This document shows, in pieces, positions 1 to 10,934 of a stretch of DNA of 64,000 nt (position 1 is its first letter; every line of letters starts with the position of its first letter). Source of the DNA: Lepidostoma basale (Eukaryota > Arthropoda > Insecta > Trichoptera > Lepidostomatidae); assembly GCA_022606425.2 (NCBI GenBank), contig JAHDVF020001304.1:372001-436000 (forward strand). The letters are read 5' to 3'. The notes under the pieces are model-generated. The model did no database searches, had not been told where the DNA came from, and saw nothing but the letters and a program-made list of their open reading frames with translations. A program made the translations under genes and the position numbers.

Positions 1-240
1 TAAATCTAATTTATAATGATCAATCGAAGTTTCACAATAACCACTATTCGCAGTGAGATTTTACTCGTTTTAGAACCAAAATAACCTATGTGAACGGGTT
101 TTGCCTTCTACATCTGTATATTAATTTCATCAATTAATCCGAAGTAACGGGTTTTTAGATGGCAGATAAAAACAAAAAGAAATCATATTATTTAGTAAAA
201 AGAAAACAATAACAGGAACCATAAGAATATAATAACAAAA
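1..240. other. AT-rich sequence, nothing recognised
   Basis: No coding pattern, known repeat or RNA gene is visible before the LINE tail that begins at about 241. Confidence 0.5.
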
Positions 241-895
241 CTAACTAACTAGCCATCACGCCGTCTCGCTGAAGGGAAACGCAGAAATAATGGACTGCCA
301 CACTTTTCTTTCCTGATATACTTCTAGTGATTCCTCAACATTCATACATTGTGTCATGCACGCACGCCGATTTCTCACGTGGCCGATATTCAATATTTGA
401 TTTATTTGATCATGCCAAGTTTTCCTCGGTCTTCCTCTATTTCTGGTTCCATTTACATCGTTAACATATATAATAATTCTTTTACCATTCTTTCTTCATT
501 CATTCTTTCCTTATGTCCAAACCTTTCATTATTTTGTTCATAACACCATCATTCGCTCCGCATTCATTTCTTATATTTTCATTCGACACTCTATCATACA
601 CAGAGTATCCACACATTCGTCTAAGAGCTCTCATTTCTACTGCATTTATTCTACTTTCATCCTTCTTTTGCCAGTTGCATGCTTCACTTCCATTCATAAT
701 GATCGGTACAAGAGCACCATTGCGCACGGTCATTTTAGGTTTTTGGATAAGCTTTTATTTGCGATGACAACTTTAAGTGCACCATTGACTTTGTTGTCTG
801 CCCCAATCCTTATTTCAATATCCTTCTCCACTCGCCCATCCTTTGTAAACATACTACCTAAATATACAAACTCATCTACTTGCTCCAGGTTTAAA
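241..895 (-). mobile_element. LINE 3' fragment (family L1, RTE-like), antisense
   Basis: Read on the minus strand this is the C-terminal part of a non-LTR retrotransposon reverse transcriptase and its tail. The recognisable path is NGSEACNWQKK, then RINAVEMRALRRMCG, YDRVSNENIRNECG and a [15 protein letters not shown] stretch. It ends in the family's 3' signature, a GGGGAGACGGCGTGATGG-like block followed by a (GTTA)n tail, which on + reads CTAACTAACTAG at 241. The reading frame is broken several times. At least six other fragments of the same family lie in this window. RTE-like placement is from memory of the C-terminal motifs, not from a search. Confidence 0.75.
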
Positions 896-1004
896 AAATT
901 CTAAAAAAACAATTGAAGTGTTAGAAAATAAATTTAACGTATTTTTTGTTTCCAGATTATTTATATTATATGTTAAATATTAAATATTTATTGCACCCAA
1001 ATGT

Positions 1005-1170
1005 AAACACATGTTTTCTAGAAGTTTTCTGAAATTTTATGGGAAAGTCGTGTTTTATGTACTTGCTTAGGCATTTAATAATACCTCGGGAACGCGAAAC
1101 ATTTTATTTCTATAAAATATTATATAAAAAAACTTCTGGAAAACAGACGTTTTAGTTCATATATTAAAAA
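1005..1170. repeat. Palindromic repeat, family E (decayed copy)
   Basis: Contains a degenerate form of the family E core at about 1074-1105 (TTTAATAATACC ... GCGAAACATTTT). It is flanked by TTCTAGAAGTTTTCTG and its inverted partner ACTTCTGGAAAACAGACG. Better copies are at 12.1, 36.8 and 46.6 kb. Confidence 0.5.
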
Positions 1171-1183
1171 AAGTGATACCATA

Positions 1184-1765
1184 ATGTTTTTTTTTCGTTT
1201 ATGTGAGTTTACTGGCAAAAAAACGATGAGCAGAATAAATGCGGTAGAGATGAGATTTCTTAGATGTATGTGTAGTAAAACGATGTCCGACAGAATTTCA
1301 AATGCTGATATATTATTTTTATTTTTATTAGAATTTATTAGAATTTATTTGACAATCTTCATTATGAGCAGAAAATACTCGTAGATCATTATTATGACGA
1401 AGAAATCTGGTCGTGTCCAGGCATTAATCCAAGTCTCCTGGAAAAGGAGCCTAGCGTTCTATCTCCTAAGGAAGGAATGTATAGCGGAAGGAAGTATTAT
1501 GTACAAAATCATGAAAGGATCACTGCGTTGGTTTGGACATATGAATGAAGAAAGAATGGTTAAGAAAGTATATGCTAACGATGTGAATGTGAGTACGGAG
1601 TCGTCGGAGTCCGAGGAAAATTTGGCAGGATCAAATTAATCAAATTTTAAAGATCGGCCATGTTAAGAGTCGAAAGATTCGTCGTACGTGTATGACTCGC
1701 TGTATGAATGTGGAAGAAGGTAGAGAGGTGTGTCAGTCCGGGGAAACGGCGTGATGGTATGTTTT
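1184..1765 (+). mobile_element. LINE 3' fragment (family L1)
   Basis: Sense-strand remnant of the same RTE-like LINE. RINAVEMRFLRCMC and DRISNADI are readable near 1220-1310. After an insertion the frame resumes with [25 protein letters not shown] (given here in two pieces: SIMYKIMKGS and LRWFGHMNEERMVKK) and YANDVN. The 3' end carries GGGGAAACGGCGTGATGG near 1740. Several stops and frame breaks make it a pseudogene. Confidence 0.7.
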
Positions 1766-1921
1766 TGTTGTTGTTGTTGTTGTTGACCTATTTATAGGGT
1801 AGTACCATAAACCTATTTACTTTGAACATGGGGAGAACAAAGTGCACACTTTCGAAACACTGAAATAAATAAATTCGTATTTTAAAATAATAAATACTTA
1901 ATATTTCTGATAAAGCAGCAG

Positions 1922-1981
1922 TTTTCCCAAACAGTGTCCCTCAGGCATCCGAGGATGCCTGAGGGACACTGTTTGGGAAAA
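1922..1981. repeat. Perfect 29-bp hairpin
   Basis: Arms 1922-1950 and 1953-1981 are exact reverse complements separated by the dinucleotide GA. The arm includes CAGTGTCCCTCAGGCATCC. No gene or terminator context explains it. It lies between two LINE remnants. Confidence 0.9.
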
Positions 1982-1995
1982 TAAGTATACTCGTA

Positions 1996-2400
1996 TGCTA
2001 GTGGAAAGAACAGTTAGGATTCATAAAATATGCACCAGGTTCATAATAACTTACGAAATCGAAGCAAGAGCAGACACCGTCAGAACCAAACATCTCCTAA
2101 GAGTAACAGAAATGAAAACATTGCGACCTATCGTGGGGAAAACTTTTAGAGATAGGATAACCAACGAAGAGATTCGCAGATCCTGCAAAATTGATGATAT
2201 AGTGAGATAGAGTAGGGCGAGAATACGATTCTGAAGGGATCACATCGAGAGAATGGATCCAGCGAGGATTCCTAAGGTCGTGACGCACGAGACTCCAGAG
2301 GGCCGTCGACCACCAGGCCGACCACCAAAGAGATGGAGAGAAGGCTGGTCGTTTTCATCACTGGAAGAAAGTTTACATCCTGCATAAACAGATCTAAAAT
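1996..2400 (+). mobile_element. LINE 3' fragment (family L2)
   Basis: A second LINE family. One frame reads LLRVTEMKTLRPIVGKTFRD and RITNEEIRRSCKIDDIV. Another continues HIERMDPARIPKVV and EGRRPPGRPPKRWREGW, the characteristic C-terminal 'GHIxRM...GRRPxGRPxxRW' path of RTE-type reverse transcriptases. The tail is an (AATA)n microsatellite at 2396-2412. Frames are broken. Confidence 0.7.
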
Positions 2401-2410
2401 AATAATAATA

Positions 2411-5233
2411 AGAAGAATATTTTGAATAAAGTGAAAACTCATAACTTGAAGACTAATTATAATTTAAAAAAATGGATGGTCTTGCTTCTATGTATGTGGT
2501 AGAAAACGTTTTCAGATCTTTAAATGTATTTGTATTCACAAATTTTCTTGTTGTTTATGGTGAAAGTGGCGCAAAAAACAAACATTGACAAATGCAATGT
2601 CTGAAAACATATGCATAATATGATTTGCGTGCTAGAAGCACATGACATGGAAGGCAGAGGCGAATAAACAAATATCTATGAGCAAGCCGACGAAAGTGAT
2701 AGTTTTCTATAGATTTCTCTTCACTTCACAGATTTATGACATTAAAAACAAACTGAACTCGTAGTAGATATACGAAATCTACTTGACCCCAATGGCAGCG
2801 ACTTGAGATTTGAAAAGCGAACACTTTCAGTTTCTATACGCTTTGAGAGATGCCACTTAATTCACTTTCGTTATTTCCAATTAGATGGGTACTTACCTAG
2901 ACAAATCAATTATCAAAATGTAAATTAGTAACTAAAGAACCCAAACAGTATTATTGATAAAAACTTTTATGTTATCATTGACGAAAATACAGTATGTACA
3001 TAGTGAGTTCTAATGGTCACCCCTATGTTAGAAAATGAATAATGGAATTTACCAAAAAAGAATGAAATTGGAAAAAGAATGTGTAGAAATACGGTGTATT
3101 ATTATATTATATAATATATAACACCAAACAAAGAAATGTGTTGCAGATGAATGTGTCGAAAATTATAAATTGGTCACTTAGATGCTCTGGGCATATGGAA
3201 TATATGGATAAACATTTTGTGTGCTAGAAGTGAGAGTGAAGAAAGAAGCCAAAGAAGGCCGAGAAAAAAGTGGAAATTATAACATCAATACATTTCTAAA
3301 AAGCTCTCATATTCATATTCGGAAAGACTCCAGCGTGTGAATTTAGCGGACTTTTAAATATAAAATGTCAAATAGAGTTATGACTGTAATATGATATGTC
3401 AAAAAGAGTCATCTCTTTACCTAGCTCATCGAATATATAATATTTAGACTTTTTCTCCGACCACGCTGGATAATCGAGAACAAAACGTTACGTAATTTTA
3501 AAGATGATTTTATATTCTCAAGGCAACGTCTATGAGGGTGTACTTAAGACTTTTTCTTAAATATTTAGTAACGCAATTTGTATTCATGCATCTATAAAGG
3601 GTCGATATTTATGTATTCTGGTAACATGTTTATGTTTCTATTAATTAAATAACAAAAATAGGTTTTTAAAGAACGCCATGTTGACTTAACAACGTTGAGC
3701 CTAAAGACCACCCGTGGACGCTAGTGAACGGGATTTATTGGAAATGCTGCTGATATTAAGCATTTTGGCTTTTCGTGATATTTTATAGAAGTATAGTTTA
3801 CCTTCTGGCAAGATATATCCCATCACGCCTCACAAACAATTACGAGTATTAAATTCACACTAACGAGTCTGTTGGTATGACAGTACAGGTACGGTTACGC
3901 CTACAAATAACTTATTACTCATGTTTTCCCGAAAACCGAACGATACTGGCATCTGTGAACTATTTGTCACAAATGTTCTAAGTTTTTAGCAATGTAACTA
4001 TAATACCGACAGAGTAATTGACATTTTATATATTCCGTGACGTCATAATTTTCACGTTGCTTGCCAACCTATTAATTTCAGTGTGCGATTTGTGAGTGTT
4101 ATTAAACAATAAAAATAAAGTTCGATAATTTTATGTGAAGTGAAAAACAAGATTTTATACTTCTAATTTATCTTAACATAATCCAAATTGTGTTAAATAA
4201 ATTAATGATCGTATAATGTGGTAATGATCGTATAATGTGGCCAGTCCCATAGTACGCCTTGTTCGCCAGGCGTTTATCTTGACTCTTACTCTGGCACTCC
4301 GGGGTGGCCGTACCCTTCTGGATTTCTGATTTATTGGTTACTTAAAAAGTCACATAATCTTAACAAGGTTGTTTTCTTAAATAATATAAAAATTTTCATG
4401 CCAACAAGAAATACACGTAAACATTAATAAGAAAAACTTAGTGGGATAAAATAATGAAAGAAATAAGGAATGATTTAAAAACAAATTGTTAATGTTATAA
4501 TATGAAAGATTAGTTTGTGAATTCTATGACTAGTAAATATTGTATATTGATGAGTAAATATTAAATATTGTATATGGTATAGTAAATATTGTATAGTAAA
4601 TATACATTTGAAATATGATTGTACAAATTAGCTTCATGCAATGATGCTTGAAAAATCAATTTAAAAATAACCACTTTGTGCTACGGATTCATTTTTTAAT
4701 ATTTTTTTGAAAATATCATATTCACACAACCCTTTTTTGTATTTTTCACAAGCATTTTTCTTCCTCAGTGTAGAATGTTTAAAAATATAATGAGACAATT
4801 CGTTACTTATGTACTAAATATAATGGAAGAGGGGGGGTGGGGGGGTAAAGTCTAGGGATAGGGCTTAATGTTACTTAGTTAGAATTGTGAAAAAAGGGAA
4901 CAAATCAATTATTGGGCTTGTATTTTAAGTTTATTTGGTTGTCAGATTTTATAATATCTTAAATCTCATGGTTATTTATTGTTATATGTCTATTACTCAT
5001 ACTAACGTGTAAAATTTCAACATTATTATCTTTATTAAACGAATCATCTTCTTCAATGCGATGGTATTTGCAAATTCAGAAAAGTTATTATTAGAGAAAA
5101 TTATCTCGCGTCTATGGCCCGAGATAAGTTTGTGAAAAGTGCAAAAAAGTGCTGTGACAATACGACGTTTTCACAAAATTCAAATAAGAATGGAATGTTT
5201 CCGATTTCCTGTCATGTCATAATAACCTATTTC
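2411..5233. other. AT-rich intergenic DNA with one decayed LINE tail
   Basis: No gene recognised. At about 3160-3290 a very decayed LINE tail can be read (SGHMEYMDKH followed by a lysine-rich RKPKKAEKKW-like stretch). A 19-bp unit AATGATCGTATAATGTGGT is tandemly doubled at about 4204-4242. A GGGGGGGTGGGGGGG tract lies near 4830. Confidence 0.5.
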
Positions 5234-5448
5234 AAATTATAAATAAAACACTTGTTTTCTACCACTTGAGTATTATATTTTAAACGACTAGTTTCGGAAG
5301 CTACAGATGCTTCCATCCACAGGTTTCAATATAAACTCAATCAAAGTTTATATTGAAACCTGTAGATGGAAGCATCTGTAGCTTCCGAAACTAGTCGTTT
5401 AAAATATAATACTCAAGTGGTAGAAAACAAGTGTTTTATTTATAATTT
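5234..5448. repeat. Palindromic repeat F3 with hammerhead-like cores on both strands
   Basis: A near-perfect palindrome with 104-bp arms (5234-5337 and 5345-5448), a 7-nt centre and one mismatch seen (5318 region versus 5364). Each arm carries the same core. On + this is CTGTAGA (5360-5366), T, stem GGAAGC/GCTTCC, then GAAACTAGTC ending at 5396. On - the mirror is 5322 to 5286. Flanking bases can form a stem I of 4 bp, a small internal loop and 7 bp. It differs from the hammerhead consensus CUGANGA at position 6 (A to U). Confidence 0.75.
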
Positions 5449-6198
5449 AATCATGTCCTACCACAAAGTGAATGCCGAAACAATAAATAACATAACCTAT
5501 TTCTATGATATTAAAAAGAAGCAGTGAAGAAACTAATAATTTAAGGATAGGTATTACGTGTTGTAAACGATTGATGATAGATACATGGATATGTAAAGTA
5601 GCGGGTCAAGTCAAGTGAGGGGCAAAAACTGTAAAATGAGCTCCCAAAAACAAGTTAGAAAACTCTCATTAAGTTATTAGCAAAAATAAACGTTTTAGAA
5701 AAGCATGCAATTACACTTTATTACACGAAAATTTATGTAAAGGCACCTGTGTGCGAATTCTCCCGGCCAATTTCTTTGTTGCCGCGCTTTTAAAATTTTT
5801 AGTTATGGTGCTTAATATGTTAAAATTATATTATATAAGTTTTTCGTTTATGTGGAGAGATTTGACAGCTGTTACAATTAATTTTCGTGATTTTTTCGAA
5901 CCTTTATGTGCATTTGTTCCAATGTCAATTTGAATAATTTCTTTGATAACATTTTGAAGTTCTTGCTGGACTTTGATTGTTTTAAGTACCTAATTACAGT
6001 TAATTAAAAGAACGGTTGATACGCGGAATAATAAATTAATTTTAATTAAAAGTCTGGATTGTTCAGCTGTCGTCAACATGTGCACCATCGAAAATAACTA
6101 AATTATGTGTTATGTTATTTTTGTATTGTTATTTTATTTTGTGTCATTGTATTTATTTTAGATTTATTTTGTGGGCGTTTTAGTTACCAACTGTGGAC

Positions 6199-6332
6199 GG
6201 GAGATTGTTGGCGATGAGGTTCGCAACCCATCACACCGCGTCTCGATGGAGTGCCGCATCGGTTACAATATACAGTCCATTCTTTCTGCCTACTTCTTCG
6301 GGGAGACGGCTTGATGGTTAGTTAGTTAGTTT
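6199..6332 (+). mobile_element. SINE-like element carrying the L1 LINE tail
   Basis: Begins GGGAGATTGTTGGCGATGAG, continues with GGTTCGCAACCCATCACACC, and ends with the same GGGGAGACGGC-TGATGG-(TTAG)n tail as the L1 LINE fragments. Two other copies, at 19151-19310 (-) and 53915-54075 (+), have the same head-tail arrangement, so this is a transposing unit and not a chance junction. Confidence 0.65.
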
Positions 6333-6384
6333 AGTTGCATTTACACTTTTATTAAAAAGAAATATGTAATTTTTAAACTTTCTT

Positions 6385-6715
6385 ATGAAGCACTTAATTT
6401 GTGGTGTGGTATTATTAAAAATAAATTTAAAAACACTTTTACTAGTTTTTACACCACTTTATTTTCGTCAAAATCAACCGGTTTCAATCCCGCCGGAGCT
6501 TTGTCAGGGTTAAAAAATAAACTGTAAAATAAACTCACTAAAATAAACACAGTTTATTTTGTTACCCTGACGAAGCTCTGGGGGGAGCGAAAGGGTTGGA
6601 TTTGACAAAAGTAAAGCAGTGTAAACACTAGTGTAAGTGTTTTTAAAAACATTTTTGATCATATCAATTTCCACATTGATTTGATAATCCGCCAATTATT
6701 TAGATAGTGTCAATT
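6385..6715. repeat. Palindromic repeat F2 with hammerhead-like cores
   Basis: An imperfect inverted repeat around 6540. The + strand core is CTGACGA at 6567-6573, A, then GCTC/GAGC and GAAAGGGTT to 6597. The - strand core runs 6507 to 6476: CTGACAA, A, GCTCC hairpin, then GAAACCGGTT. On + a stem I can form from CC/GG plus TTTTGT/ACAAAA. Its flank ACTTAATTTGTGGTGTG recurs at 53.65 kb. Confidence 0.6.
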
Positions 6716-6764
6716 CGACCGAAAATTTTATAATCTACTTACTTCTCTCTACAAAGGAAGCATT

Positions 6765-7425
6765 GCCAGTGTTAGGGTAAATGGGGACATCACGCCCTGG
6801 TTTGATATCACGAAGGGTGTTAAGCAGGGCTGCGTGATGTCTCCATAGTTGTTCTATCTATATATGGGCAAGTTTATGAAAGAACTGAAAGGAATGAATA
6901 CTGGTGCTAAGATGAGTAATTAAGTAACAGACGAATTACAAGTCTAAATGTCATGAATCTATGATGTATGCAAGTCAAACGATTTAAACGGATAGTGACG
7001 TCGAAAGAAAGGTTTGTGCGGCTAACAAAGTGAATGGAGTTTTAAAAACAGTTATTGGAAACAAGAATTTTTCAATGAAAACGAAAATGGATTTTTGGTC
7101 CCAACCCTTATGCATGGAAGCGAAGCATGGAACTGGCAGAATAAGAATGGGAACAGAATAAACGTGGTAGAGATGAGGTCCCTACGTGTGATAGAACGAT
7201 GTACGATAGAATTTCAAATGTTTATAAGAAAGGAGTGAAGAGCGGAAGAAGGTATTACGTATATGACCAAAATTATGAAAGGATCGCCGCGTTGGTTCGG
7301 ACATATGGAACGCATGGATGGAAAAAGAATGTTCCAGAAAGTATACGTTAACGATGTAAATGGAGTACGGAGTCGAGGTAGACCGAGGGAAACGTGGCAT
7401 GATCAAATTAATCAAAATTTAAAGT
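6765..7425 (+). mobile_element. LINE fragment with reverse-transcriptase core (family L1)
   Basis: Translating near 6770-6900 gives ASVRVNGDITPWFDITKGVK and QGCVMSP followed by a stop where LF is expected. That is the RT palm block preceding the catalytic region. The C-terminal path then follows: TLMHGSEAWNWQ near 7110, MTKIMKGSPRWFGHMERMDG at 7263, RGRPRETWHDQINQNLKF at 7378. The YxDD region is deleted or unrecognisable. The 3' end is cut by the foldback repeat starting at 7426. Confidence 0.75.
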
Positions 7426-7860
7426 TTAATTGTATCTCAATAGAGACGAAGACGCAAATTGGAAATTGAATATGGATGATCAAGGTGTTTATAGGACTTA
7501 TGACCTGTCATTGGTTGGGTTAAGCGCACGCTTTATGTAATTACAACATTCCCCATTCCACCTTTGTTTTTATGATCATGCATGATAAATTTTTGGAAGT
7601 TGTATATATACTCCAAATCTATACTTATCTTCACGTGTCAGTTTCAATTGGCCATCTATGTAGATTTGATTACACATGTCAATCTTTTTAAGATTAACCT
7701 ATATAATCCACCCACTAACGCCATCTATGGAGAATGATTTTTAGCATTTAGCAAACTACTTTATTAACACAATGCGAAGGCTATCGCCTATTAGCGTATT
7801 GTTTTAGAAGCCGCCTGGAGTATTATTCCTATCTATATGCCAAAGAATTGACCAGAATGA
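7426..7860 (+). repeat. Foldback-family repeat FB, asymmetric copy
   Basis: Starts AATTGTATCTCAATAGAGAC and includes ACTTATGACCTGTCATTGG and a TTGGGTTAAGCGCACGC block. About 420 bp is closely similar to 17197-17620. Copies at 10.9-12.0 kb and 58.7-59.2 kb have the same outer sequence in inverted pairs. Confidence 0.8.
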
Positions 7861-7892
7861 TTACAAATATTTTTGTGGATGTATACTTATAC

Positions 7893-7987
7893 TTGTATAC
7901 GAATCCTGGATTTTCACCCATGGTGGGTGGTTAATTAAATTTGAATTAACCACCCACCATGGGTGAAAATCCAGGATTCGTATACAA
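7893..7987. repeat. Perfect 44-bp hairpin made of foldback-family ends
   Basis: Arms 7893-7936 and 7944-7987 are exact reverse complements with a 7-nt loop (AAATTTG). The arm TACGAATCCTGGATTTTCACC resembles the outer end of the FB family (10980 and 58745 region), so it may be two FB ends joined head to head. A LINE tail follows directly after a T-tract. Confidence 0.9.
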
Positions 7988-8175
7988 TTTTTTTTTTTTT
8001 TTAAAGGTTGATCATGTTAGAAGTCGGAGGATTCGACGAGCGTGTATGACTCGTATGCATGTGGAGGAAGCTAGAGAGGTATGTCAGGATAGAGTAGTGG
8101 GGCGGTCTATTCTCTCTGCCTACCCCTGCGGGGAAACGTTGTGATGGTTTGTTGTGTTGTTGTTGTTGTTATCTA
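7988..8175 (+). mobile_element. LINE 3' tail (family L1)
   Basis: After a run of T it reads VDHVRSRRIRRACMTRMHVEE and AREVCQDRVVGRSILSAYP, followed by the CGGGGAAACGTTGTGATGG block and a (GTT)n run. It is 5'-truncated exactly at the 7893-7987 hairpin. Confidence 0.75.
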
Positions 8176-8918
8176 CTAGCGCAACCAATAGACTTTGTCC
8201 TGCCTAAACTGCTATTAGCTGGTTCAGCATAGGTTTTTTTCGATATTCGTATTTTCGATCAACTATATACTTAATGATAAACGATATACTTAATACGCAC
8301 GCAATTGTGATACACACCATATATGAAATAATGAAACACAGCGAACAGAATTTTAAATCTACGCCACGCTACAACGCAAGAGATTTGCGCATGCTTATGG
8401 TAAACAAACGAAACTATGAATTATTCTCAGGTCAATTATTCATGAACTTCCCAGAATGTTTTAACGGTTCACCTACCGGGTCCAATTGTGAATCTAAACC
8501 ACCCAGGGAGCCACTTAAACACACAAAATTTGGTCCATTCGTTTAGGAGTTCAACTACTTACGCCCGTACAGAAGAGTTATAGATATACAGAAAGGCACT
8601 AAATATTTTTTTACTTTTTAAAATATATTATACATTACATAATATATATGGGGTTGATCAAAATCTCAAAAGTGTGGATGCATATTATTATTTATTATTA
8701 TTAATGATGCATTAACAGCAAAATATAATTGTTTGACAATTTTAATTTAAAAAAAAACATTTCAAGATATCGGAGACTTACGCCGCTTCTTACTCCGCTT
8801 ATGAGTTAATTCGCCATTGAGTATGTATTATATATGCGTGTTAGATTGGTATTACTAATCCTACTATGTCTTAAATAAAACGGTTCTTATTTTTATAACG
8901 TTACGCAATTCCTTAAAC
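8176..8918. other. AT-rich sequence, nothing recognised
   Basis: Only an isolated 90-codon open frame (8274-8546) that I do not recognise, plus ordinary AT-rich DNA. No splice or family evidence supports a gene. Confidence 0.4.
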
Positions 8919-9425
8919 ATGTTTTGTTTTGCCCTTTGGGACGAAAAGTATCTTAGATTAGGTCATAAATTTCAAACGAATATTATACGAGTAGGTGCCT
9001 GCCCAAATGAAGTTCCTTTTGAAAGTACTTTTGAAAGAAGGGTACTGCACAGAATTCTGGGACCTCCAAATGACGGTGAAGGCTGGAGAGGCTGGAGAGA
9101 CTTAATGACGAGCTATGCAATATTTATAAAGCTCCCAGTCTCTCCACACAGGTCAGACTGAATAGACTGAGATGGGCCGGTCACGTGCAGAGGATGCCGT
9201 CATCGCGAACCCCAAAAAGATTGCTGGAGTGGTACCCAGGTGGTAGAAGACCAATTGGACGACCAATGTTGCGATGGAAGGAAGAAGTTGCGAAAGATGG
9301 GGCGAAATTTTTAGGAGTGTCAGATTAGAGGGTCGAAGCGGAGGACAGGAGGAGTTGGAGGCGAAGAATACTGGAGGCTAGGGCTCGATATGAGCTGTAG
9401 GGCCATCGAAGAAGAAGAATAAAAG
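8919..9425 (+). mobile_element. LINE 3' fragment (family L3, RTE-like)
   Basis: Reads FERRVLHRILGPPNDGEGW, then in another frame LNRLRWAGHVQRMPSSRTPK, RLLEWYPGGRRPIGRPMLRW and VEAEDRRSWRRRILEARARY before a stop, and a (GAA)n tail at about 9408-9422. This is the C-terminal region of an RTE-type reverse transcriptase with at least two frame breaks. Confidence 0.75.
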
Positions 9426-9834
9426 AACTAGACCTAGGCACTTATATTGATGTATAGCAGAATAAAAAATACATACCTGTTTGAAGTCCAGTCGGTACTT
9501 GAATACGAAAAGGTTGAAGTTTACATAGAAAATAAGTGGTGTTATTAAAAACAAATTAAATTAGCGATAACTATTATTATTGTGTTGTGTATTTGTATGC
9601 AGTAATCGCATTATAATAATTGTTCAAGAGAATAACGTTGGAATATTTTTAAATATTTCTTAGGAATACCAGTTAATTCGTATTATTTATTTCAATTAAT
9701 TAAATTGACTCTTACTCGAGATGGCAACAAATAAGTGGGAACTAGTGTGCCGTATGTTTCAGGGTTATAAAATATACACAATTTTATAATTAATATTTTA
9801 TGTATTGATTATTTGGTCTTACAAGTTCTGGTGA

Positions 9835-10625
9835 ATGAAGTATGAGGTATACATGCGAAATGATCTGATGATGAATGTGAATAATTCCAAGGTAATGATT
9901 TTTGAAAAAGAAGAAATCATGACAGTCTGCAACATTAGCCTGAATGGTGAAAATCTGGAGCAAGTAGATGAGTTTTTGTGTTTGTTTGTACTACCGTATG
10001 TTTACAAAAGATGGGCGAGCGCAGAGGGATATTGAAAGAAGGGTTGGGGCAGACAACAAAGTGAATGGCGCACTTAATGTTGTCATCGCAAACAAAAACC
10101 TATCCAAAAAAGCTAAAATGGCAGTGCACAATGGTGTTGTTGTAAGGAACCTTATGTATGGAAGCGAAGCATGGAACTGGCAAAAGAAGGTTGAAAGTAG
10201 ATAAATGCAGTAGAAATGAGATCTCTTAGACGAATGTCTGGGAAATCTGTGCATGATAGAGTGTCGAATGAAAATATAAGAAGTGAATGCGGTGTGAATG
10301 ATGGTGTTATGAAAAAAAAATTGAAAGGATCATTCGGATGGTTTGCATACACGGAAATAATGAATGAAGAAAGAATGGTTAAAAAAAAGTATATGTAAAC
10401 AATGTAAATGGAACTAGAAATAGAAGAAGACCGAGGAAAACGTGGCACGATCAAATAAATCAAATATTGAATGTTGGCCACGTGAGGAGTCAGAGAAATC
10501 GACGCGCGTGCATGACACGATGAATGAATGTTGAGGAAGCGAGAGGAATATGTCAGGAAAGAAAAGTGTGGCAGTCCGTTCGTTCTGCCTACTCATTGGG
10601 GAGACGGCTTTATGGTTTGTTAATT
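9835..10625 (+). mobile_element. LINE 3' part, longest L1 copy
   Basis: The best-preserved L1 LINE copy here. It reads [86 protein letters not shown], then frame-shifts into RPRKTWHDQINQILNVGHV and a GRR..CMTR..NVEEARG stretch. The tail is GGGGAGACGGCTTTATGG with GTTAAT. It contains most of the region downstream of the RT catalytic core, with stops and frameshifts, so it is a dead 5'-truncated copy. Note the TGCxxxNISLNGENLEQVDEF segment, which also appears at 62.05 kb. Confidence 0.8.
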
Positions 10626-10934
10626 ATTTATTATTTGGTTTTTATTCTTATTAAATATTCCACGCATAATAATAAATTCTATATACCTAATCAATCAACA
10701 TAATAAAAATTACTACGTTTTGATGAATCCCAAAGTATTTTTTTAAATGTCGACCTGGATATATCTATATATATAAAATATATATGGTAAATAATACTAC
10801 TTTGAACGCCGGACCCGCGTCGATTTGGGCGACAATTTCTCAATATTCACGAAAGATCCAACATTATATTGTATTAAAGGTGTAAAATAGAGAAATATTA
10901 CTTAAGAAGTTGTAGGTATCGTATTGAAATAAAC

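Noticed and set aside
8274..8546. 90-codon open frame (MINDILNTHAIVIHTIYEIM...)
   Set aside because: No recognisable family, no splice context, and expected by chance in a window of this size; listed only as unrecognised sequence.
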